In this document: in pieces, positions 1 to 8,135 of the stretch | Layout of the letters: each line of letters starts with the position of its first letter | Numbering within the stretch: the first letter of the stretch is position 1 | Assembly: GCF_009617595.1 (NCBI RefSeq) | Contig: NZ_WIXK01000005.1 | Coordinates: 124,001-188,000, forward strand | DNA length: 64,000 nt | Direction: 5' to 3' | From: Tritonibacter aquimaris | GTDB lineage: Bacteria > Pseudomonadota > Alphaproteobacteria > Rhodobacterales > Rhodobacteraceae | Notes under the pieces: model-generated | Seen by the model: the letters and a program-made list of their open reading frames with translations, nothing else | What the model was told of the DNA's origin: nothing | Databases searched by the model: none | Translations under genes and position numbers: made by a program

Positions 1-737
1 TCATGCTCGATATATCCAGCATAAACAACACGCTTGAGAATATCGCTGACCTTCTGCTGGCGGATATGACCGCCCGGCAAGTCTTTGGGAAACGCAGGCT
101 GGCTTTCGAAGAAACGCTTTACCTCGACCTGAGAAGCAAAGCGCCCTGAAGCATAGCCTTCCAAACCCTCTTGGATGATAGATGCAACAGGTTCATCGCG
201 AACCAATAGCTTGCCGTGCCCCTTTGTCTTTTCAAAGCGGTAGCCAATTGGCGCGGTAAAAACGGCATAGCCGTTCATCATGCGCCCACGCATACGGTTC
301 TGGGTTTGCTCAGCGTTCTTCTCGCGTTGGTGCTGGGCCACCGATGCCAGCATGTGTTCGACTAGGCGCGAGTCGCTGTCTTCGCCAAACTCAATAGAAG
401 GGCTTTCAAGAATGCCGCCAGCGTCTGACAGAGTTTCGCGCAGCTTGATATGGGCCTGCACATTTCGGGCAAAGCGGCTGATGTCATCAATGATCACCAC
501 CACCGAGTTTTTGGGATGGAGACGTAAAAACGCCAGCATTCGGTCCATCGCAGGACGGCGCTCAAATTTCCCTGACATATCGTCGGAGAAAACTTCAACC
601 ACATCATAGTCCTTGTAGGTGGCGTATTCGCGGCAGCGGTTCTCTTGAGAGGCGAGGCCGTCACCTTCGCGTACCTGTTTCGCGCCTGACACGCGGGTGT
701 AAATTACAGCTTTCTTCGGTTTGCTTGCTCTTGCCAT
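1..737 (-). CDS. Large serine recombinase (5' part; C-terminus outside window)
   Basis: Site-specific DNA recombinase of the large serine family; these join or excise mobile DNA through a serine-DNA covalent intermediate. The protein starts MARASKPKKAVIYTRVSGAK, with the catalytic serine in Y-T-R-V-S (residue 17). The resolvase domain runs to about residue 150 (DDISRFARN is the conserved arginine region). It is followed by the start of a recombinase domain (GYRFEKTKGHGKL, then a segment ending VVYAGYIEHE) cut by the window edge after about 245 residues. The start codon overlaps the stop of the 94-residue gene upstream (TAATG), so the two are probably co-translated. Placed at an element edge, it is the likely integrase of the mobile region. 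The family is clear; the target site is not visible. Confidence 0.9.
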   Translation of the reverse strand, partial: MARASKPKKAVIYTRVSGAKQVREGDGLASQENRCREYATYKDYDVVEVFSDDMSGKFERRPAMDRMLAFLRLHPKNSVVVIIDDISRFARNVQAHIKLRETLSDAGGILESPSIEFGEDSDSRLVEHMLASVAQHQREKNAEQTQNRMRGRMMNGYAVFTAPIGYRFEKTKGHGKLLVRDEPVASIIQEGLEGYASGRFASQVEVKRFFESQPAFPKDLPGGHIRQQKVSDILKRVVYAGYIEH

Positions 738-1021
738 TATTCCTCCTCTCTTGTTGTTTTCTGGTTGATCAAGGATACCACATCCAAAGGTTCTTCTTGG
801 CCAAGGTCGCCGGCTTCTCCACAGATTTGCTGCACGGGATTGAGATCAAAACCTAGGTCAACAAAGGTGACGACGATCCCCCATAGGGTTTCGATCAGCT
901 CCTTTTGCTGTTCGAGCGGCATGTCGCATTCTTCCAGCATCGCCGCATAGGCTTCCCAGTCGATGCTCAAACTGGGGCGGGGTGATGCCAAGGCATCAGT
1001 TTTGTTTGGCGGACAGGTCAT
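737..1021 (-). CDS. Hypothetical protein upstream of the recombinase (94 aa)
   Basis: Small acidic soluble protein with no family I recognise. It starts MTCPPNKTDALASPR, has an Asp/Glu-rich middle (MLEECDMPLEQQKELIETLW) and ends in TREEE. I chose the ATG at 1021 because AGGAG lies 6 bases before it; a TTG six codons upstream is also in frame. It overlaps the recombinase start by one base, which suggests an accessory or control role for the recombinase, for example a directionality or expression factor. That role is inference from position only. Confidence 0.65.
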   Translation of the reverse strand: MTCPPNKTDALASPRPSLSIDWEAYAAMLEECDMPLEQQKELIETLWGIVVTFVDLGFDLNPVQQICGEAGDLGQEEPLDVVSLINQKTTREEE

Positions 1022-1091
1022 GCACGCTCCTTTCTTCAAATCAATTTTTGGGAAATATCAGTCCCTCGTTGTCACGCTTTCGGACACACGA

Positions 1092-1269
1092 ACGAGAACA
1101 TATGTGGAACATTTAATCATATTTCCCTGCCATCGCGCAAGAAATATTTCTCAATGATCCTATGCGCTTAACCTGTCACTAGCATGGCAAGCCAATGGCC
1201 ATCTTGGGTAATGGGCGGGTAAATTCGGGTATTCTGCGGGGTTTCGCAAATTGCTACGAGCACATATGT
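1092..1269. repeat. Two copies of ACGAG-N-ACATATGT in the divergent promoter region
   Basis: The 14-base motif occurs at 1092-1105 (N = A) and 1256-1269 (N = C), in the same orientation and 164 bases apart. Both lie between the recombinase operon (minus) and the gene starting at 1306 (plus). Each contains the palindrome ACATATGT. The placement fits a shared operator for divergent genes; the binding protein is unknown. Confidence 0.45.
1206..1231 (+). repeat. Triple GGGTAA phased repeat, copy 1
   Basis: GGGTAA begins at 1206 and 1217, and GGGTAT at 1227, giving steps of 11 and 10 bases, close to one helical turn. A near-identical 26-base block (two differing bases) lies at 15703-15728, next to the relaxase gene, with the same steps. 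This looks like a binding site for a protein that loads on one face of DNA. It lies 75 to 100 bases before the gene at 1306. Unlike the other copy it has no nic-like sequence beside it. Confidence 0.55.
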
Positions 1270-1305
1270 ATGCGACGGTTTAGGCACACGGGGAGAGATC
1301 GCGTA

Positions 1306-2040
1306 ATGCGTATTGATTGGTCGCAATCCAGCATCGCGGAACGCAAGGCGCTTGCAAAGGTGACCAAAGATGTCGCTGCAACGACCCCCCTGTCACTAAA
1401 GAAGTTTCTGAATAAGGCATTGGGTATCTCTGGAGACGCCGAGTGGGGAGATCTGGCAAACTTCCGCAACGGCAAAATGTCGCGCGGCAAGTCCAAGATG
1501 CTCTACGCCTATTTAGCCAAACATCACTATGACCAAGCGCAAAAGCTGAATGCGGACCTTTTTCCATGGCGTGAAATCCACGATGTTGAGGCTTTCATCG
1601 ACAGTCACGCCCAAAAAGGCAAGTTGCGTGTTGTTGTCGAAGACACAAGTCTCAGTCTTGTTAAACGCAAAAGCCAGCGACGTCACATTGATTGCTATGT
1701 CCGCCCAGGGCAAGGCTTTTGCTTTGAGCTTGATACTGCGAAATCTGGTTTCGTTGCGGCATTCCAAGGTTACAAGGGGACGTACTACCCATTTCCTCTT
1801 GATGAAAACGGCGAGGAACTTGTTGTTCGCGTCTCGGAGGGATCACATAAGTTTCCGGTATTCGCTGATTGCGAGGATGATTTTCTTACCGAAGATGAAG
1901 ATTTGGGGATGCACCACTTTGTGTTTCTAACCTCATCGAACCGGAACCGCCTGATCACGCCTGAGGGGTTGCCCCACCGGCTTGATATTCTGGACATTCA
2001 CGCGGTTCGAATTTTTGTCGGTTCGGACCAAGAGACATAG
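1306..2040 (+). CDS. Hypothetical protein (244 aa), possible regulator
   Basis: I do not recognise this family. The start at 1306 is chosen for the purine-rich GGGGAGAG shortly upstream; a longer in-frame reading from 1195 runs through the phased repeat and is less likely. The first 75 residues (RIDWSQSSIAERKALAKVTK, then a KKFLNKALG segment) are basic and helical. The middle contains VEDTSLSLVKRKSQRRH and the C-terminal half is acidic with aromatic residues. There is no signal peptide or membrane segment. Its last 43 bases overlap the end of the HExxH gene on the other strand. The repeats in front of it suggest a controlled gene. Confidence 0.6.
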   Translation: MRIDWSQSSIAERKALAKVTKDVAATTPLSLKKFLNKALGISGDAEWGDLANFRNGKMSRGKSKMLYAYLAKHHYDQAQKLNADLFPWREIHDVEAFIDSHAQKGKLRVVVEDTSLSLVKRKSQRRHIDCYVRPGQGFCFELDTAKSGFVAAFQGYKGTYYPFPLDENGEELVVRVSEGSHKFPVFADCEDDFLTEDEDLGMHHFVFLTSSNRNRLITPEGLPHRLDILDIHAVRIFVGSDQET

Positions 2041-2957
2041 CCCATGTCTGTTGCCGTTGCTCTATAGGCTCGGGCGAGGTTGGCGAGGTGTGACATTTCC
2101 GAATTTACTCTCTCAATGCCAGCGTCGTTGAGCGGGAACCCGGCACGAACGCCACCTTCTTCTAGGGCGGTGTCGAATTCTTCAAAACGTGCGCCAAGAA
2201 GGATTTCAAACAGCTCATTGTTGATTGGAAATTCCGCTGACAGAGCTGAATACAGGGCATCCCGAACAACAAAAGCACGAACCAAAGGATCTGGGTGATA
2301 ACTTTCGAGGTCCAGCTCCATTGCCGTATCTCTCAAATGGCAAAACAGTGTGTAACAGGCCACGATCATCAAGGCGCTTACCTGTTCAACGGCGATTTGA
2401 TGAGGGCCAAAGATCAAGCGAAGATCTGGCGCGACGTCATTCGCTTGCAGGTCTTCAATCAACCGCGCAGCGTCTTTCGCGATATAGCCAGCGGCGATCA
2501 AATCCGCTTCATATTCCCAGATCTGGCGTGTCTTGCGAGAAATCGATGGTTTCGTCTTCCTTTTGATCAGCTCAAGTTCATGCAAGGCAAGGTTCGAACT
2601 TTTCAATTTGTCGGCATGACCTGCTAGAATATGGCCAATCTCATGATAGAAGGCGAAGTCCAGACACACCTTGGAGAGCAGTTTGCTCAACGCCACGCGC
2701 TGAATGCTGCCGATGCCCAGCCAATCTACTAACAGAGGATCGCGAAAGATCCCATCCATCACTGCGGTGATTTCGCGATCCAAAGTCACTGACAGCCGTA
2801 CCATGTACTCTGTGTCAACGCGTTTGACCGACGCAATCTTGTGGACTTCGGAAGATGAGATTGGAACTATTCTTATAGGGGAAATAGAATAGGCGGAAGA
2901 GATCGCTATCGCCATCTCTTGCCAAAGTTCATCAGGTTTCGCTGTGTCGTCGCTCAA
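1998..2957 (-). CDS. HExxH zinc metallopeptidase-like protein (319 aa)
   Basis: A predicted cytoplasmic metallopeptidase. The zinc motif H-E-I-G-H lies at residues 105-109, in FYHEIGHILAGH, and is followed about 40 residues later by WEYEADLIAAGY, whose acidic residues fit the third ligand of a gluzincin. There is no signal peptide or membrane segment. The C-terminal half is helical and has no fold I recognise. It is the last gene of a four-gene minus-strand run whose first three products are exported, 41 bases after the preceding stop. Comparable small HExxH proteins on mobile elements include regulatory proteases that cleave repressors and phage-exclusion proteases; substrate and role here are unknown. 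Confidence 0.75.
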   Translation of the reverse strand: MSDDTAKPDELWQEMAIAISSAYSISPIRIVPISSSEVHKIASVKRVDTEYMVRLSVTLDREITAVMDGIFRDPLLVDWLGIGSIQRVALSKLLSKVCLDFAFYHEIGHILAGHADKLKSSNLALHELELIKRKTKPSISRKTRQIWEYEADLIAAGYIAKDAARLIEDLQANDVAPDLRLIFGPHQIAVEQVSALMIVACYTLFCHLRDTAMELDLESYHPDPLVRAFVVRDALYSALSAEFPINNELFEILLGARFEEFDTALEEGGVRAGFPLNDAGIERVNSEMSHLANLARAYRATATDMGYVSWSEPTKIRTA

Positions 2958-2998
2958 TGTCCCAGCGTTCCAAAATCTGGTTCAGTCCACCAATTGGA

Positions 2999-4159
2999 TC
3001 AGTTTCCAAGAACACGCACAACCAGAGTTCCTGATTGCCCTACAGAAAGGTCGAAATTGCCACTTCGACTTCCGGCCACGTCGCCACTAACGCGAAGCCC
3101 GCCAGTGTTTGGTGGTGATGACCCCAGATTAAGGGCGGTAATGCGCACATTTACCAAACCGCGACGAACTTGCCTCGTTGTTGTTGTTCCACCAAACGTG
3201 AGCAGAATATTGCGTTGAAACTGGTTCCCGCTAGAATCCGTTATTGTTAACCGGACGCGGTCACCGTCTTCGAGGTTACCAGAGTCAAAGGCGAAAACGC
3301 GCAACGCTCCTGCAATATTTAATCCTTCGGTACCTGCGAAAGCGCCAGAAGACTGGGTGTTTGGTGTTTCAATCGATGCCGTGAATGGAGAAGTCAGGTT
3401 CGTGGCAAGGATATGTTCCAGGTCAGGGTCAGGAGAGGCGGTTGGACGAGCGCTACCTATACGTGAAGCAAGGCCCGTGGTTTGTGATGCAACGGAATTT
3501 TGTAATTGAAGTTCGCTCAAATTCAACACGGCTCGTCTCTCAGTACTGATCTTCGAACGGCCTAGACTATGTGCTTCTTTTTCTCGACGATTGAGTTCGA
3601 TAGCTAGGTTTCTCTCGTACTCAGCACGGTCAGAATACAGATCAAAATCTCTTGCAAACTCTACAGGGTCGAGACCAACGTTATCCATTCGAATTTGCCT
3701 GCCATCCCGAGGGTCAATAAATAAATCTGCAAAGCTACCGACTTTCGCTTCCACAAAATCCCCTACTTTTGCCGTCGCTTTGGCTCCAAAGGCAGCGCCG
3801 ACAAGAGCCCCTTTGGCTCCTCCAGTTAAACGCCCAACGGCAGCTCCTCCCCTGATAAGTACATAGCCGGTTGGAATTTCGGCAAAATTCTTGGCCGCTG
3901 CAGCATAGTTCTCTGTCGCTAGATTTATTCCTATCTCTGAAATGCTAAGTGGTCGCGCCAGTTGCCCAACTGCCTCTCCGATATATTTTGCATTTTTTGT
4001 TATTCCAGATCCCACTGTTTCGCCTATTACATCAAGGACTCCGGCGCCGGAACTCAAATAACCCGTTACCGGTTCTGGGTCTATTTCTGCATTCGCTTGG
4101 TTGCTAAATGCCATTGATGCAGCCACAACGACGCCCTTACTTATTTTGAGTTGTTTCAT
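2999..4159 (-). CDS. Exported protein with glycine/alanine-rich segment (386 aa)
   Basis: The protein has a signal peptide (MKQLKISKGVVVAASMAFS, likely cut after ANA). A glycine/alanine-rich stretch at about residues 100-130 (GGAAVGRLTGGAKGALVGAA) looks like a glycine zipper that could insert into a membrane. Next is a charged segment rich in Arg and Glu (about 175-215). A beta-rich C-terminal domain with Ser/Thr/Gly-rich strands follows and ends LSVGQSGTLVVRVLGN. No known family is recognised. It lies 4 bases downstream of the 282-residue exported protein, so the two are surely one operon. A cell-envelope or secreted role with its neighbours is likely. Confidence 0.65.
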   Translation of the reverse strand: MKQLKISKGVVVAASMAFSNQANAEIDPEPVTGYLSSGAGVLDVIGETVGSGITKNAKYIGEAVGQLARPLSISEIGINLATENYAAAAKNFAEIPTGYVLIRGGAAVGRLTGGAKGALVGAAFGAKATAKVGDFVEAKVGSFADLFIDPRDGRQIRMDNVGLDPVEFARDFDLYSDRAEYERNLAIELNRREKEAHSLGRSKISTERRAVLNLSELQLQNSVASQTTGLASRIGSARPTASPDPDLEHILATNLTSPFTASIETPNTQSSGAFAGTEGLNIAGALRVFAFDSGNLEDGDRVRLTITDSSGNQFQRNILLTFGGTTTTRQVRRGLVNVRITALNLGSSPPNTGGLRVSGDVAGSRSGNFDLSVGQSGTLVVRVLGN

Positions 4160-4163
4160 CTAA

Positions 4164-5012
4164 TTAATTTACCAGATTGAAGGTTTCGTTGTAGATTTGA
4201 TGGAGAATCCCATCTTTCTCCTCCCATCCATCAATGATGAGTGTATCAGGCCTCTTTTTCGACGTAGTGATTGAAAGTAAATCCATTCCCAGCGCGTTGG
4301 GGTGAGTGTAGGTTATCACAAGATCTTTTTTCTTAACCACCCCCTTGAGCGCATTGTGAGTTGTGCTTATTATTTGGGATTGAAACTCTTTTGGTATCTC
4401 GGATCTTTTTTGTGAGTTGTATATCATGCCGGTAATTGCCGCATTGTCTTGAATGAGGAAATCTATTTGCTCGGGTGTAGGGCAGATGGATTGAGAGAAC
4501 AGAGTGGCAAATGCTTTTGATTGTATTTTAAAAGCCTCTCGCATTGATGGGGCGATTTCTCTCTGATTCCAAAGGTCTACCCAGCGATTTTTATCCGGTG
4601 TTCCTTTGAGTGCTGGCCCAATTGTGGTGCGCGCGCTAATCAATTTTCCGTTTTTATCTAACCACAAAAAGAACCAAACGTTGTGAGAAACGTTGAAGTA
4701 CCCTAAAATATAATGGTTTGAGTTGCGGCATCCAGAAAACGACACTGCCCCTGCGAGTATGCTTTTGACTTCATCTTTATGAGGCTTGAGCGGGCCTGAA
4801 TAAGTTTCTCCCGAACGTGGAAGTTTGTTGATTAGTGTATTTGGAGATCTTACAAATTTTTCTTTCACTTGTTCGGCGTTCTTTAGTATTGAAATTATTT
4901 CTTCGTTGGTTTGAGCGATTGCCTTCTTTGGAGAGATGATCGCTCCGCACGCGCAGAATATCAATGATAGAAAAATTAAAGCGGAAAGTGATGTTTTTGT
5001 TTTAAAACTCAT
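4164..5012 (-). CDS. Exported hypothetical protein (282 aa)
   Basis: It starts MSFKTKTSLSALIFLSLIFC and a signal peptidase I site after AIA (before QTNEE) is plausible. A Cys pair near residue 21 leaves a lipoprotein possible, but the lipobox is poor. The mature part is mixed alpha/beta with no motif I know; it includes GCRNSNHYILGYFNVSHNVW and SICPTPEQIDFLIQDNAA. I chose the second Met (5012) over 5024; either start overlaps the end of the barrel gene (stop at 5002). The stretch is visibly richer in A+T and in AAA/TTT codons than the neighbouring genes, a sign of recent transfer. Confidence 0.65.
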   Translation of the reverse strand: MSFKTKTSLSALIFLSLIFCACGAIISPKKAIAQTNEEIISILKNAEQVKEKFVRSPNTLINKLPRSGETYSGPLKPHKDEVKSILAGAVSFSGCRNSNHYILGYFNVSHNVWFFLWLDKNGKLISARTTIGPALKGTPDKNRWVDLWNQREIAPSMREAFKIQSKAFATLFSQSICPTPEQIDFLIQDNAAITGMIYNSQKRSEIPKEFQSQIISTTHNALKGVVKKKDLVITYTHPNALGMDLLSITTSKKRPDTLIIDGWEEKDGILHQIYNETFNLVN

Positions 5013-6171
5013 GCGATACTCCAATCGATAGTGTGAAACCTTCGTATTTCGGGCCAGAAAACCCTAAAATAGTTCCTTCTTCGACTTCGAAGTACCCTAA
5101 TGACCCTTCGAGAATTGTTTGTGCATTTAAGGATCGTTGGTACCCGAGGCGGATTTCTTTTCGCTCAAGGCTTGGAGCAAAGGAAAAATTACTTTCATCG
5201 AAGTCATTTGCTGCCCGATATCTGCGGCTAAGGTCCAAACTTAACGTGTCACGCTCACTGAGCCGTTTACTAACGCCTACGGAAAAATAGGAGCTATCAC
5301 CATTGTCGTCTCTTTCGGCCTGCACCAATGCACCAGTTGTCGCATCGCGTAGGCTGTCTGCACCACGTGTTGAAAGGGAAGCAGATGATCTGATGCTCCA
5401 AATGTCGTTGATCGCGTAGGCCCCAGACGCAAAAATTTCGTGAGATGTTGCACGGTCGTAGGTTGCAACGCCGTTCACTTTCGTTACGTCTTCATCGATA
5501 ACTCGGTAACCCAGATTCCATTGATATTGCGGGGTGCTGCGCAACAGTTGGATGCTCGCCACTTTGTGGTTGCCAGGGGCAAGTTCCTGATCAGGTTGGT
5601 CACCGTCAGGAGAATAGTCGCCGCGAATATTGTAACTGAACCCAAACCCCAAGAGCGTCTGGGAATCCAAGGTAATAGTTGAACTTAGCCCGATACCGAA
5701 GTTCAGTCCCTCACCGTAGCGATCATGGTCAACGATGAAGCCATCAAAGACCGCATTTTTCTCCGAACCAGAGAGTTGCTCTTGGCCAGTCGGTAGATTT
5801 ATGTCTGTGTTCAACGCGAGTGTGGCGCGCCGACCGCCCAACCATTCCACATCTCCGGCAAACGCACGATAAGACGCCGAAACCGCGGTATCAGAAAGTG
5901 ATGAAACGCTTCCTGCCCCACCGGAATGGCTACTTTTCCGTTCACCATGCAGGAAGGCGGTTTTTACGCCAAAGTCAAATCTTTGGTTGGAGAAAGTATA
6001 ATGCAGCGGTGCGAATACCTGCGTTCCATCTTCATCTAGCGTCTCTTCATTGAAGCTAGATATTTCAAGCCCAAGACTGAGCGTCTGCTTGGCTGTCCCG
6101 GTTTCCTGAGAAAGCACTTCATATGGGATGATAGCACCCAGAAACGTTGAAAGTAGTATTCGTGAGTTCAT
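5002..6171 (-). CDS. Outer-membrane beta-barrel protein (389 aa)
   Basis: It has a signal peptide (MNSRILLSTFLGAII, probable cut before QETGTAK). Alternating polar/aromatic strands run throughout, for example LGFGFSYNIRGDYS and KEIRLGYQRSLNAQ. The C-terminus SIGVSHEF ends in phenylalanine, the usual signal for barrel assembly. Strand repeats and length suit a barrel of about 14 to 18 strands. It is the first gene of a minus-strand operon with two exported proteins and an HExxH protein, so it may be their outer-membrane channel or anchor. I chose the Met at 6171 because the N-terminus then looks like a signal peptide. No known transporter family is recognised. Confidence 0.75.
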   Translation of the reverse strand: MNSRILLSTFLGAIIPYEVLSQETGTAKQTLSLGLEISSFNEETLDEDGTQVFAPLHYTFSNQRFDFGVKTAFLHGERKSSHSGGAGSVSSLSDTAVSASYRAFAGDVEWLGGRRATLALNTDINLPTGQEQLSGSEKNAVFDGFIVDHDRYGEGLNFGIGLSSTITLDSQTLLGFGFSYNIRGDYSPDGDQPDQELAPGNHKVASIQLLRSTPQYQWNLGYRVIDEDVTKVNGVATYDRATSHEIFASGAYAINDIWSIRSSASLSTRGADSLRDATTGALVQAERDDNGDSSYFSVGVSKRLSERDTLSLDLSRRYRAANDFDESNFSFAPSLERKEIRLGYQRSLNAQTILEGSLGYFEVEEGTILGFSGPKYEGFTLSIGVSHEF

Positions 6172-6206
6172 AAAATTTCCGTACATACAAGATTAATTTT
6201 ACCATA

Positions 6207-6238
6207 AGTGTATGAAAAATATCAAATTTTCATACACT
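6207..6238. promoter_or_regulatory. Perfect 32-bp palindrome between barrel operon and luxR-type gene
   Basis: AGTGTATGAAAA at 6207-6218 is the exact reverse complement of TTTTCATACACT at 6227-6238, with an 8-base A+T spacer. It lies 36 bases before the barrel start and 139 bases before the LuxR-type gene, in the only shared promoter region. It resembles a dimer operator rather than a terminator, since it precedes both genes. It does not match the classical lux box (CTGNCC-type arms). Confidence 0.6.
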
Positions 6239-6376
6239 CGCATGTAGTCCTGAGGAGGGGCGATTTGTGTCGTGTCGATCTTGCCTTCGGATTTCCGCGT
6301 CTTTGATCTTGTTTTTTCAACTCAACTTGGTTTGGTAAATATATAGAAATCTCCATATTGCGGACTCTCATTTACA

Positions 6377-7102
6377 ATGCTCTACACGAAGCTTGATTAC
6401 GTGGAAAAAATCGGCACATCCAAATCTGTTGAACAGGCAGGACAGGTTCTTCTAGATGTACTGGAGGGCTATGGTGCCAATCTGGTGCACGCATTCATGG
6501 GAACATACGAGGATAGTTTTCGTGTTACGACCATGCCGGACTGGGCAGTTAAGCGAGATTGCTGCCGAGAAGACTTACTTTCCTCACATACCGTCAAAGC
6601 CGTAAGGTCCGGCGTGCCCAGAGTTATTTGGGGTGTTGATATTGATCGATATAACCCCAAGGCTTCCCCAGTAGGTATTCAAATGGGGCTAGAGAGATGG
6701 GAACATTTTCGGCAACGTTGCGGCATTACATTTTCGATGCCTGATCTTGATGGGGAGTACCGGGGCGCAGGAGTGGGGCTGGGCTACGATGATCAAGCTG
6801 CACAATTTTTGCAATTCGTCAAAGAGCGAGGCAGCGACTTGGCCTTGATTTCTTTTGCGGCGCATTCCCGCTTGCAGTTTCTTCTGGAAAAAGAAGATCG
6901 ATCATCGCCCCTGTCACGAAGGCAAGCTGAAATTTTGTGCTTCATTTCGCAAGGTGAGCAAATATCTTCTATCGCTCATAAGTTGGGAATAACTGAGTCT
7001 ACCGTGAACATGCACCTTGGGCGTCTGAAGGTGAAACTAAATGTCAGGACAAGAGAGCAGGCTTTGGCCATGGCGCTGATCAATAAGTGGATTGAACCCT
7101 GA
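6377..7102 (+). CDS. LuxR-family regulator with autoinducer-binding domain (solo)
   Basis: The protein of 241 residues has an N-terminal autoinducer-binding-like domain (about 1-165) and a C-terminal LuxR helix-turn-helix: LSRRQAEILCFISQGEQIS followed by SSIAHKLGITESTVNMHLG. The Leu-Ser-x-Arg-Gln start and the Thr-Val-Asn-x-His recognition helix are typical. No luxI-type synthase is visible, so it is a LuxR solo, sensing either foreign acyl-homoserine lactones or another signal. It is divergent from the barrel operon across a perfect 32-bp palindrome, which it probably binds. Several positions usual for homoserine-lactone contact (the Trp-Tyr-Asp region) are not clear by eye, so the ligand is open. 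Confidence 0.85.
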   Translation: MLYTKLDYVEKIGTSKSVEQAGQVLLDVLEGYGANLVHAFMGTYEDSFRVTTMPDWAVKRDCCREDLLSSHTVKAVRSGVPRVIWGVDIDRYNPKASPVGIQMGLERWEHFRQRCGITFSMPDLDGEYRGAGVGLGYDDQAAQFLQFVKERGSDLALISFAAHSRLQFLLEKEDRSSPLSRRQAEILCFISQGEQISSIAHKLGITESTVNMHLGRLKVKLNVRTREQALAMALINKWIEP

Positions 7103-7720
7103 TTTGAAAGGCAGCCTCATCCTGGCGGAAGATGTCGCATAATATACAATGCGAGATGTGGGTCATGCTGACCCGTTTGCGCTGCGACCCTTCGGGCATC
7201 TTACAGCACTAAGATGTGCTGCAAGATGTGTGTGGTAGTACCACACAATCTTGAAAAGGGGGCTGCTGCGCTCCCCCGTTTTATCCCCCAAAGCTGATGG
7301 TCGAGATTGGCATTGAGCCAGTCACGACCATGCAAACATATCGGTGTTTGATCCCTCGCAGGTGAGATTTCGCTCTCCCTGCACCCATCGACATCAGGGG
7401 CGTTCCTGCCCCTGAGAACCCTGATCAACCGTCCGCCGATTGAATGCCGCCAGCTTGTCGAAGCTGAACCCGACAAAACGATATGCGCGTTTGACCCTCA
7501 ATTAGGGAGACATGTCCTCTCCCCAATACCCCATGACTGACTAGGGCTGCCGCCCCCGCGCGGTTCAAAGGGTGGGGCCTCGCCATGCTCGGTTCGCTGC
7601 GCTGCACCTGCGCGTGGCTCTGGTCCTGCCTTCGGCACCTTTGATCCTTGCACCCCCGCTCCTCGGCGGAAGCCAGACGGTTGCATGCGCAACCCGTCAG
7701 AGACGAGAGGAGATAGACAC
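7103..7720 (+). other. Non-coding hairpin-rich leader before ardA
   Basis: Six hundred bases without a convincing gene but with perfect inverted repeats in tandem. TCGCAT/ATGCGA lies at 7135-7154, GGGTCA/TGACCC at 7160-7174 and CAGCAC/GTGCTG at 7204-7221. A long arm pair at 7222-7253 has one bulged base (CAAGAT.TGTGTGGTA / TACCACACAATCTTG). TCAGGGGC/GCCCCTGA is at 7394-7415, and a hairpin just before the ardA ribosome site spans about 7676-7698. Such regions on conjugative DNA can act as single-strand promoters or initiation sites; here that is inference. Confidence 0.5.
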
Positions 7721-8131
7721 ATGCCGCAGCTACACGCACAACCATATGACCTAGACGCAAACGGTTTTTATTTTGAAAGCACTGAAGACTACGCCAACAA
7801 GGCGAAGATGAACCGCAAGGCCTTTGGTGAGGTGGTCGAAGAGTACGAAATCCAGTTCATCGATGGTGAAGACATTGACCTTGCCTTAGCCAAAGCTTGG
7901 GGCGTCAATCAGGCGAGTATTGGGGGTTACTTCAAAGCCTGCGACGAATGGGAAGACTACCAGAAGAAAATCTTCATCATCGCTGTTGGTGAGGCAGGGC
8001 ACAGCTTTGATCCTGAGGACGTCCATCCAGAAGAATTTGATGTGTATCTGTATCACGTAGACAGCATGAAAGAGCTCGCAGAACAGATGGTCGATGAAGG
8101 TCTATTTGGCGACATTGAAAGCAACACCTAA
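7721..8131 (+). CDS. ardA: Antirestriction protein ArdA
   Basis: A 136-residue acidic DNA mimic that blocks type I restriction enzymes when conjugative DNA enters a new host. The family landmarks are visible: NGFYFESTEDY near the start, VEEYEIQFIDGEDIDLALA (about 39-57), WGVNQASIGGYF, IIAVGEAGHSFDPEDV, and the C-terminal LAEQMVDEGLFGDIESNT. Length is a little shorter than the usual 160 or so. The start at 7721 has GAGAGGAG upstream; a longer in-frame reading from 7685 has no such support. It is read from the plus strand, opposite to the relaxase module, and is preceded by a hairpin-rich leader. Confidence 0.9.
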   Translation: MPQLHAQPYDLDANGFYFESTEDYANKAKMNRKAFGEVVEEYEIQFIDGEDIDLALAKAWGVNQASIGGYFKACDEWEDYQKKIFIIAVGEAGHSFDPEDVHPEEFDVYLYHVDSMKELAEQMVDEGLFGDIESNT

Positions 8132-8135
8132 TGAT

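Noticed and set aside
1195-1305. Longer N-terminus of the 244-residue gene from 1195
   Set aside because: It would translate the phased GGGTAA block; the ATG at 1306 has a better ribosome site.
7201-7760. Several minus-strand frames in the ardA leader
   Set aside because: They run through perfect hairpins and have no motif or ribosome site.
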